Source: Pedobacter sp. B4-66
Lineage (GTDB): Bacteria > Bacteroidota > Bacteroidia > Sphingobacteriales > Sphingobacteriaceae
DNA: 64,000 bases
Reading direction: 5' to 3'
NCBI RefSeq assembly: GCF_018492665.1
Contig: NZ_JAFVME010000005.1
Coordinates: 186,001-250,000, forward strand
The stretch's first letter is position 1, and every line of letters begins with the position of its first letter. The translations under genes were made by a program, and so were the position numbers. Below the pieces are notes generated by a model. The model was not told the origin of the DNA. It saw only the letters and a list, made by a program, of their open reading frames with translations, and did not search any database. Positions 1 to 7,204 of this stretch are shown here, one piece after another.

Positions 1-2
1 GC

Positions 3-230
3 AACTGTACTGAAGAGGATGTTTTATTTAACAACCTTAAAGAAAAGGTGAACATCCTGGTTGACACCTTGCCCTGCCAATGCAAAAGAGTTTATAAGAT
101 GAGTCGTGAGCAAGGACTTAGCAATAAAGAAATTGCCTCTGCTCTTCTAATAACTGAGCGTGCAGTTGAATACCATATTACCAAAGCAATGAGCGTACTT
201 AAAATTAAGCTTGCTCCCTATAACAATTAA
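3..230 (+). CDS. ECF RNA polymerase sigma factor, C-terminal part (5' truncated by window edge)
   Basis: The reading frame is open from the window edge to the TAA at 228-230, so only about 75 C-terminal residues are visible. They contain a sigma region 4 helix-turn-helix: after a CQC segment comes KMSREQGLSNKEIA, then the recognition helix ITERAVEYHITKAM. This is the usual layout of Bacteroidota FecI-like factors that recognise -35 elements. The gene lies 121 bp before a FecR-like anti-sigma gene, so it is probably the partner sigma of that protein. An internal GTG at 48 could start a shorter product, but the homologous frame continues upstream, so GTG is unlikely to be the true start. Confidence 0.85.
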   Translation, partial: NCTEEDVLFNNLKEKVNILVDTLPCQCKRVYKMSREQGLSNKEIASALLITERAVEYHITKAMSVLKIKLAPYNN

Positions 231-246
231 TTCTCAACAAGACTTA

Positions 247-274
247 CGGGAATTACAGGGTTATGCTACTTACA
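247..274 (+). promoter_or_regulatory. Bipartite promoter-like motif, copy 1
   Basis: CGGGAA at 247-252, eight bases, then TTATGCTACTTACA at 261-274. The same two blocks with the same spacing recur at 2296-2323 before the TonB receptor gene. A GGAA core upstream of a second block resembles the -35/-10 organisation of ECF sigma promoters. The inference is that the neighbouring ECF sigma recognises both copies. This copy sits 77 bp before the anti-sigma start codon. Confidence 0.6.
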
Positions 275-351
275 TTTAAAGCGGTAATTTTATATAAGTT
301 TATATTACTTTTACCAAAAAGACCTATAGTTTAGGTAACTGTAAAGCCATT

Positions 352-993
352 ATGAATATCAATCAAGAGCTCATAGAGAGATACCATAGAGATGAGTGCA
401 CCAAAGAGGAGCGCACAGCAGTAGAAGATTGGCTGTTTGCAGATGATTTTGCAGAGGAGCTTGACCTTCCTATTGGCGAGAACAAGGCTGAACACAAAGC
501 CTCTATATGGAATGAAATAGCACCTCCGGCAACTAAAGAGCGTATGACTAAAAATCATTCATTTTCATTCTGGAAAGGTGCTATTGCTGCCTCACTTGTT
601 TTCGGACTACTTGGTATTGGCTTTTATCAGTTCGCATTAAAAACAAAGAATGATTCGCCTCAATTTGTATCCGTTGATAACACTTCAGCAATAAACGTTA
701 AACACCTTGATGCGAATGGTTATAATATTTCCGTTGGGCCAAATACGTTTGCAAAAATAAATTACGCAACAGGCACCGTCGATCTTTCAGGAAGCATGTT
801 AATATCTCCCAAGAAAGATGTTGAACTTAGGTTCAAAGGAAGTAAGGAAAAAATATCTTTAAAAATGGGGCAGACTTATATTATTCTTAACGGAAAAACC
901 GATGAGGATAAGATCATTGTGGTTAGCGAAAGGAACCTGATGGACTTGCCTCCTGTATTACAAAAACAAATTACAAATCAGTTCAGCATTTAA
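352..993 (+). CDS. Short FecR-like anti-sigma membrane protein
   Basis: 213 residues. The N-terminal 70 or so residues (ELIERYHRDECTKEERTAVEDWL) match the sigma-binding helical region of Bacteroidota FecR proteins. A transmembrane helix follows at about 75-95 (AIAASLVFGLLGIGFYQF), then a periplasmic domain of about 115 residues rich in beta strands. The classical GEAFFEV-like motif of the FecR domain and the C-terminal DUF4974 are absent, and typical family members run 300-400 residues. It probably holds the sigma encoded just upstream at the inner membrane. It is followed after 18 bp by a DUF4374 lipoprotein gene and preceded by a motif shared with the receptor gene. Confidence 0.7.
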   Translation: MNINQELIERYHRDECTKEERTAVEDWLFADDFAEELDLPIGENKAEHKASIWNEIAPPATKERMTKNHSFSFWKGAIAASLVFGLLGIGFYQFALKTKNDSPQFVSVDNTSAINVKHLDANGYNISVGPNTFAKINYATGTVDLSGSMLISPKKDVELRFKGSKEKISLKMGQTYIILNGKTDEDKIIVVSERNLMDLPPVLQKQITNQFSI

Positions 994-1011
994 TCCAACC
1001 CCAAATCCTCC

Positions 1012-2259
1012 TTGCAAGAACAAAAAATATATCAGTCTGCTAAAAAGGCAATTCTCTTATTAGCCTCCCTAATCATTTCATTCTGTTATTATTCATGCTC
1101 TCAAAAACCAGACAACAGCAATGCCCTGGTCAACAAGAAATATAGCATGTATATTCTCGGAAAAGATGGCAAAGAGTATATTATTGAAACTAACTCCTTA
1201 GATAGCGGAAAAATATTACCTGAAAAACAAGGAGCTATTTTGGATGCAAAAGCAATGGACAGAGACATCATTGTTAAAAATGGCAGCTATTATCATTTAA
1301 ATAGAAAGAAGGCTACATTGTCTAAATACAATCTTCAGAATGATTCACTAAATGCCATTGCATCTATCCCGCTAAAAGACTTTTCAATAGAAAATTATTT
1401 CTGGGTAGGTACAGATTCTCTGTTACTTACAGGATTAGATATTAATGGTTTTAAGCAAGCAAAGTATGTTGTAATAGAAACCAAAAAGATGAAGTTAATT
1501 TCATCCGGGAACCTCGCTATTCCTCAACCCTCAGGAAAGTTCACTTCTATGTCAATTGGCTTTGTCGAATTGCGTAAAAACCATCTCTTCCTGGGCTATA
1601 CATATCACCAGCAGCTAAGCTCTTCTAATTACACGACTAGTGACACTACTTACATTGCCGAGCTGCGTTATCCTCAAATGAATCTTTTAAAGGTTGACAA
1701 GGACACCCGATCAACCTATCCGGGAGGCATAAACACAGTGCAGTCTTATTCCTTCAATGATGAGCATAACAATTATTATTTCATGTCATGCCCGGGAATA
1801 GCACTTGGCAATCGCCCTGATTTACCTACTGGAATATTTAGAATCAAAGCAGGAGAAGAGAGTCTGGACAAGGACTACTTCATTAACATATCTTCATCAT
1901 TAATAAATAACCATGCTTATGGCATGTGGTATCTTGGGAACAACAAGGCCATTATCCGAAGTGAAAGAAAGGATCTTTTTAAAGGCCTTAGTGATCATTA
2001 CAGTACTGCTCATTTTGAATTTTATCTAGTTGATCTGGCCGCAGCAAAAGTTCTTAAAAAACTAAACCTTCCGCTCGATAAAGGAACAAGAAGAGAATGT
2101 GTTATTGTAAAAGACAATGTAGCTTACATTGCCGTAAACTCAAGTACTCAGGGTAACTTTATATGGATCTACAATATCCAAACAGGCAGTTTAAAAAAAG
2201 GCCTTGAACTGGCCGGCAACACCGATTTTATTATGCGCATCGATAATCTGAATCCTTAG
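1012..2259 (+). CDS. DUF4374 surface lipoprotein, XusB-like (first paralogue)
   Basis: 415 residues with a lipoprotein signal (hydrophobic stretch, then YYSC with Cys near residue 29). The rest is a run of beta strands consistent with the DUF4374 beta-propeller. XusB of Bacteroides thetaiotaomicron belongs to this family and binds ferric siderophore at the cell surface. The sequence aligns along its length with the protein at 4773-5984, including D-TTYIAELRYPQMN versus EITYLATMDYPAMN and GIFRIKAG versus GIYRVKGG. The start is TTG: the upstream gene's stop lies in the same frame 18 bp before it, and no ATG lies between. It is the second gene after the ECF sigma and precedes the receptor gene. 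Confidence 0.75.
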   Translation: MQEQKIYQSAKKAILLLASLIISFCYYSCSQKPDNSNALVNKKYSMYILGKDGKEYIIETNSLDSGKILPEKQGAILDAKAMDRDIIVKNGSYYHLNRKKATLSKYNLQNDSLNAIASIPLKDFSIENYFWVGTDSLLLTGLDINGFKQAKYVVIETKKMKLISSGNLAIPQPSGKFTSMSIGFVELRKNHLFLGYTYHQQLSSSNYTTSDTTYIAELRYPQMNLLKVDKDTRSTYPGGINTVQSYSFNDEHNNYYFMSCPGIALGNRPDLPTGIFRIKAGEESLDKDYFINISSSLINNHAYGMWYLGNNKAIIRSERKDLFKGLSDHYSTAHFEFYLVDLAAAKVLKKLNLPLDKGTRRECVIVKDNVAYIAVNSSTQGNFIWIYNIQTGSLKKGLELAGNTDFIMRIDNLNP

Positions 2260-2295
2260 GATTAAATTATTTTAATATTTTTTGTTTTCCACCTT

Positions 2296-2323
2296 CGGGA
2301 AACTTGTGCTTATGCTACTTACA
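2296..2323 (+). promoter_or_regulatory. Bipartite promoter-like motif, copy 2
   Basis: CGGGAA at 2296-2301, eight bases, then TTATGCTACTTACA at 2310-2323. Blocks and spacing are identical to 247-274, and the eight-base spacer is unrelated. It ends 26 bp before the receptor start codon, a plausible place for a promoter. Confidence 0.6.
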
Positions 2324-2349
2324 GTATAAATACACAATATTAAAATAGA

Positions 2350-4740
2350 ATGCAATTTCATAAAATCCTCTTTTCATTTATAATTAGCAGTTTCGCTCTT
2401 AACTCTTTTGCACAAAACTCAATAGTTGTTTCTGGAAATGTTAAAGATAGCACCGAGGTTATCTCTGGGGCATCTATACTATTAAAAGGAACAAAAACCG
2501 GAACACTAACAAATGCAAGTGGCTATTTTGAACTAACGGATATTAATCCTGGGTCATACACAATAATTGTATCCTACTTAGGTTACATAGCCCAATCAAA
2601 ACAAATCTCAGTAAAAGAAAACCAAAAGCTTTCCATTGACTTTTTCTTAAAAAAAGATCTCCACCAACTTGGAAATGTGGATGTATTTGGAAAAACAAAA
2701 TCACAGGAATTAAAAGAGTCTGGATTCTCAGTAAATACTATTGACACCAGAAAACTAGCAAATACCACCGCAGATCTTAATCAAATCTTAAATAGAAGCA
2801 CGGGAGTAAAAATCAGGGAACAGGGAGGATTAGGTTCCGGTTTTAAATTCTCCTTAAATGGACTTTCAGGCAAACAAGTCCGCTTCTTTTTAGACGGCAT
2901 TCCAATGGAAAATTTTGGGGGTTCTCTATCTCTAAATAATATCCCCGTTAATCTTGCCGAAAGGATTGATATCTACAAAGGGGTAGTTCCGGTAGAGCTT
3001 GGCGCTGACGCGCTTGGTGGGGCAGTAAACATCATTACAGATCAGCACACTAAAAAATTCCTGGATGCAAGTTACAGCTATGGCTCTTTTAATACAAGCC
3101 GAGCGGCCTTAAATAGTCGATTTACCGATCAGAAAACGGGCATAATCTTTAACGTAAGTGGCTTTCACAACTACTCGGATAACGACTATATGATGCGCAA
3201 CAATCCTAAATATGATGCCCCGATCAAGGTAAACGAGAACAACCAAGTTGTAGAAAGAGATGCCAGACGCTTTCATGATGCCTATCGGTCAACGATGGGG
3301 CAATTCGATGCTGGGTTAACAAACAAATCATGGGCAGATCAAATTACGCTAGGCCTTGTATATTCTTCCTTATATAAGGAAATACAAACCGGCGCCAGTC
3401 AAAATAAAGTTTTTGGAGGTGTTAACAACCGAGAAAATTTCCTGATGCCAAGCATTAAATACAAGAAAACTAACTTTCTATTAAAGGGCTTGACAATGAA
3501 TACTACTGCTTCTGTTTCAATCAATAAGTCTCAGGTTACCGATACAGCCAACAACATCTATGGTTGGGGCGGGAAAGGACGTGAAGACCTAATTGCAGGG
3601 GAACTAAATGGTGTAAAATCCATTTTTCATTACAGAAATAATGCGGCAAGCATAAGAACAAACTTTAATTACATTATTGATGCTAATCAAAGTATTAATT
3701 TGAACTATGCATTTAATCATTTTGGTCGTACGGGTAGAGAAGAGCTAGGTAAGGTACAAAGCAACACCTTTGATATCCCTAATACTATAGCTAAAAATAT
3801 TATAGGGTTAGCTTACCAGGTGAATCTTCTTGATGATCGACTGTTGACTTCCGTGTTCACCAAGTATTACGCATTCAGCTCTTTTGTGAGAGACGCAGTT
3901 TATTACAGTGCAGAAAACAGCTGGGTAAAGAACGACACTCGTTCCAGTAAGGATTATTTCGGTTATGGGATGGCAACAAGATTTAAATTCACTCCCCATG
4001 CAGGTGTAAAAGTTTCATATGAACATGCTTATAGACTCCAGGAATCCGAAGAACTTTTTGGTAACGGAATTGATGTTTCTTCAAACATCGATTTAAGACC
4101 AGAACAAAGTGACAATATAAATGCAGGTCTATATTACGATCAAATTTTTAACAAGCACCACTTTGCTATTGAAGCAAGTTACTTTTTCAGAAATGCAAAG
4201 GACTTTATCTACTTCATTCCTACCGGTGGTATTTACTCTTATTACGATAATATTGGCAAAGCGAAAATTAATGGTGTTGAAGCCGAGGTTCGTTACTCCT
4301 ATAACCAACTATTAGAAGCCTCATTAAATGCGAGTTATCAAACTGCAAAAAACAATCAACAATATGAGCCTGGAACAACGATTCCAGACCAGACTTTTGG
4401 AGATAGGATACCAAATCAACCATGGTTATATGGCAATGCCAATGTAGGAATAGGAAAAAATGATTTATTCCAAAAAGGTACCAGGATACAGTTTAACTGG
4501 TCTACCCAATATGTTCATTGGTTTTACCTTAACTGGGAAAGTCGTGGCAGTAAAGAATCTAAAAATAAGATTCCGCAGCAACTTGTTCACAACGCAGCCT
4601 TATCTTACTCTTTCAATAAAGGAAAATACAACATATCCGCAGAGTGTATGAACCTTACAGATGAGTTAACCTACGATAATTTCAGGCTTCAAAAACCTGG
4701 AAGATCATTCTTCATGAAACTTAGATACTTCATTAAATAA
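2350..4740 (+). CDS. TonB-dependent siderophore receptor, XusA-like
   Basis: 796 residues: signal peptide (about 1-21, ending FAQ), carboxypeptidase-regulatory-like domain (about 25-110), TonB plug (about 125-235, with FFLDGIPMENFGG and DALGGAVNIITD), then a 22-strand-type barrel ending in an aromatic-rich strand. It would import ferric chelates across the outer membrane using TonB energy. No N-terminal STN signalling domain is present although a sigma/anti-sigma pair is encoded upstream. The gene is followed by DUF4374 and PepSY genes, the order of receptor, lipoprotein and inner-membrane protein in the xusABC operon. The substrate cannot be read from the sequence. Confidence 0.85.
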   Translation: MQFHKILFSFIISSFALNSFAQNSIVVSGNVKDSTEVISGASILLKGTKTGTLTNASGYFELTDINPGSYTIIVSYLGYIAQSKQISVKENQKLSIDFFLKKDLHQLGNVDVFGKTKSQELKESGFSVNTIDTRKLANTTADLNQILNRSTGVKIREQGGLGSGFKFSLNGLSGKQVRFFLDGIPMENFGGSLSLNNIPVNLAERIDIYKGVVPVELGADALGGAVNIITDQHTKKFLDASYSYGSFNTSRAALNSRFTDQKTGIIFNVSGFHNYSDNDYMMRNNPKYDAPIKVNENNQVVERDARRFHDAYRSTMGQFDAGLTNKSWADQITLGLVYSSLYKEIQTGASQNKVFGGVNNRENFLMPSIKYKKTNFLLKGLTMNTTASVSINKSQVTDTANNIYGWGGKGREDLIAGELNGVKSIFHYRNNAASIRTNFNYIIDANQSINLNYAFNHFGRTGREELGKVQSNTFDIPNTIAKNIIGLAYQVNLLDDRLLTSVFTKYYAFSSFVRDAVYYSAENSWVKNDTRSSKDYFGYGMATRFKFTPHAGVKVSYEHAYRLQESEELFGNGIDVSSNIDLRPEQSDNINAGLYYDQIFNKHHFAIEASYFFRNAKDFIYFIPTGGIYSYYDNIGKAKINGVEAEVRYSYNQLLEASLNASYQTAKNNQQYEPGTTIPDQTFGDRIPNQPWLYGNANVGIGKNDLFQKGTRIQFNWSTQYVHWFYLNWESRGSKESKNKIPQQLVHNAALSYSFNKGKYNISAECMNLTDELTYDNFRLQKPGRSFFMKLRYFIK

Positions 4741-4772
4741 CTCAAAGAAAATAAAAGTTTAAAATCAATATT

Positions 4773-5984
4773 ATGTCGACACTATTAAAAAAATCAACGG
4801 CTGTACTATGCCTGGCCGCATTAGTAGCAGGATTTAGCTCTTGTAAAAAAGATGACAAAAAACCATCCACTGAAGAACCTACAACAGAAAGCACTTACAG
4901 CTTAAGAGTAACATCCGGAACTCCTGCTGCAACTTACATTTTACAAACAGGTTCTATAGCATCAGGAACAATAAACACTGCAGGAAATGGTGTAGAAACG
5001 AAATTAACAACCTTAACCACAAAGAATGGTTATTACTACGGTATTGATAATGATTCTGGTAACCTCGTTAAATATACTTCGAACAATAAAACGAATACCC
5101 TCATTAAGGAAATTCCATTCACCCAAATCAGTTGGGCATATTACTCAAGTTTCTACAAATGGAAAGATGATAAAACTTTGGTATTGTTCAGCAGTAACTC
5201 TGCTATTCAATTTGAATATGCAATTCTGAATGTTGAAACCATGACAATTACATCCAGTGGAAAAATCAATGTACCTGGATTAAAGGCTAATCATTATTTC
5301 TGGGGCTATAACGCAGCCTTTATTGGTGAAAAATTCTACCTAACCTATACACAAAACAGGAACAGTGATGATATCTCTGAAGAAATAACCTATCTGGCAA
5401 CTATGGATTATCCTGCAATGAACAACATTACAGTTACTCAGGACTCTCGCTTTACCTTACCTCAACACTATACAATGAATATGGCTGCCTCATTTACAGA
5501 AAATGGAATAGCTTACTTCTTAGCCTCTCCAAACATCTGGACATCGGCGAACAAAAATGCGCCATTCGGAATTTACAGAGTAAAGGGTGGTGCTACTAAG
5601 ATAGATCCTGATTACTTCTACGAGCTAACAGATAGAAACAAAGAAGAAGCGCTTGGCTTATTTTATATTGGAAATGGGAAAGCAATTACCAAAATCCTTG
5701 ACAAAACACAGATCACAGGTTCTGCATCATATGGTAGTGCCTACATGACTGATTATTATGTTATTGATGTTGCAAATCAAACTAAAACAAAAATCAACAT
5801 TCCAAAAAGCCTTAGCGGATCTTTCTCAGAAAACGTGCTTGTAGAAAACGGAATTGTATCTATTGCTGCTAATACTGTTGATGGTTTCTATATCTATCAA
5901 TACAACGTAAACACAGCCACTGTAACTCGTGGCGCTAAATTAGAAGGTGTTAGTGGATTAACCCGTCTTGAGAAAATAAAATAA
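4773..5984 (+). CDS. DUF4374 surface lipoprotein, XusB-like (second paralogue)
   Basis: 403 residues with a clear lipobox (GFSSC, Cys near 24) followed by a charged, Thr/Glu-rich linker and a beta-strand-rich domain of the DUF4374 family. Known XusB binds ferric enterobactin and can be released on vesicles; this protein is inferred to bind ferric siderophores for the receptor encoded 32 bp upstream. It is a paralogue of the protein at 1012-2259, so the operon offers two surface binders around one receptor. A 13-bp hairpin follows the stop codon. Confidence 0.8.
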   Translation: MSTLLKKSTAVLCLAALVAGFSSCKKDDKKPSTEEPTTESTYSLRVTSGTPAATYILQTGSIASGTINTAGNGVETKLTTLTTKNGYYYGIDNDSGNLVKYTSNNKTNTLIKEIPFTQISWAYYSSFYKWKDDKTLVLFSSNSAIQFEYAILNVETMTITSSGKINVPGLKANHYFWGYNAAFIGEKFYLTYTQNRNSDDISEEITYLATMDYPAMNNITVTQDSRFTLPQHYTMNMAASFTENGIAYFLASPNIWTSANKNAPFGIYRVKGGATKIDPDYFYELTDRNKEEALGLFYIGNGKAITKILDKTQITGSASYGSAYMTDYYVIDVANQTKTKINIPKSLSGSFSENVLVENGIVSIAANTVDGFYIYQYNVNTATVTRGAKLEGVSGLTRLEKIK

Positions 5985-5989
5985 TATCT

Positions 5990-6030
5990 ACTTTATACTC
6001 CCGGACCTATTAAACCTGGGAGTATAAAGT
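5990..6030 (+). terminator. Hairpin between xusB-like and xusC-like genes
   Basis: A perfect 13-bp inverted repeat (5990-6002 with 6018-6030) lies just after the DUF4374 stop and is followed by CATTTTAAC, a weak T-tract. It could attenuate transcription or protect the 3' end of the upstream message. Confidence 0.55.
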
Positions 6031-6067
6031 CATTTTAACAATTAAAACCCAAACTCTGGCTTAATAA

Positions 6068-7195
6068 ATGACTTTCAAAAAAATCAATGCATGGTTTCAT
6101 TTATGGTTGGGACTGGCTTCTGGAATTATAGTAGTTATCCTAAGTATTACAGGCTGCGTACTGGTATTTAAACAGGAAATTAAGAGCCTGAGCTCGCCCT
6201 GGTTTCATGTTAAAAAATCAACCGACAACGATAAGTTCCTACCTCCTTCTGTACTTTACAAGTCCGTTCAAAAGAGGCTGCCTAACAAACAGCCAGAGTC
6301 AATTTGGTACTATGGAGAAAATCGTACCGCACAAATCACTGTACATGAATCAGACTCTATTGTATATGTAAATCCATATACTTCAGAGGTGATTGCGATG
6401 GTTGATCATGAAGATAATTTTCATTTTTTTGAGGAGGGTCATTTTAACCTTTGGCTACCCGAAAAAATAGGGCATCAGGTAGTTGGTTGGGGAACATTTA
6501 TTTTCTTTTTATTACTTATAAGTGGCCTTATTTTATGGTGGCCCAAAAAATGGAATAAAAAAACACGCGAGCAGAGTTTTAAAATAAAATGGCGTGCAAA
6601 ATTTAAACGGGTAAATTACGACCTACACAATGTGCTCGGTTTTTATTCAATCATTGTAGCAATTATAATGGCATTTACCGCACTGATGATGAGCTTCACG
6701 TGGTTTAACAAAAGTGTGTATTGGATGACAGGAGGAGAAAACAAACCTCGCATACAGGCATTATCTGATACAAGCAGCAATCCTCAGTCAAATATGCTTG
6801 CTCAGGTCGATAAGGCATGGTATAAAGGTATAAACGAAATTGCGGAGTTTAACCGTCATGATATCCTGATGCATTTTCCAGAGAAAGCATCAGATCCGAT
6901 TTACGTTTGTACAGATATGTACAAGGGGACATGGCGAGATGTTTATCTGGATCAACATACACTTGAAGAATTACCTGCCTCAAATAAAAAATTAAGGGAT
7001 GAGGATCTTGCATCATGGATTAGGCGCTCTAATTACGGTTTGCATGTAGGCCTATTTGCGGGACTTCCGACCAAAATCATTTACTTTCTTGCCAGTCTCA
7101 TATGTGCGAGTTTACCTATTACCGGATTCTATGTTTGGTGGGGTAAAAAGAAAAAAGCAGCTAGAAAAACAAAACTACTCACACTACCTTCTTAA
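6068..7195 (+). CDS. PepSY-associated TM helix protein, XusC-like
   Basis: 375 residues with four predicted transmembrane segments: about 12-35, 139-160, 193-215 and 335-355. These surround two PepSY-like regions. The N-terminal helix contains FHLWLGLASGIIVVILSITG, the hallmark of the PepSY_TM family, and histidines in the helices (for example DLHNVLG, LHVGLF) are suited to haem coordination. Relatives such as FoxB and XusC act at the inner membrane, probably reducing or releasing iron from siderophores. Its position downstream of the XusA- and XusB-like genes supports that role. Confidence 0.8.
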   Translation: MTFKKINAWFHLWLGLASGIIVVILSITGCVLVFKQEIKSLSSPWFHVKKSTDNDKFLPPSVLYKSVQKRLPNKQPESIWYYGENRTAQITVHESDSIVYVNPYTSEVIAMVDHEDNFHFFEEGHFNLWLPEKIGHQVVGWGTFIFFLLLISGLILWWPKKWNKKTREQSFKIKWRAKFKRVNYDLHNVLGFYSIIVAIIMAFTALMMSFTWFNKSVYWMTGGENKPRIQALSDTSSNPQSNMLAQVDKAWYKGINEIAEFNRHDILMHFPEKASDPIYVCTDMYKGTWRDVYLDQHTLEELPASNKKLRDEDLASWIRRSNYGLHVGLFAGLPTKIIYFLASLICASLPITGFYVWWGKKKKAARKTKLLTLPS

Positions 7196-7204
7196 ACATA
7201 TTCT

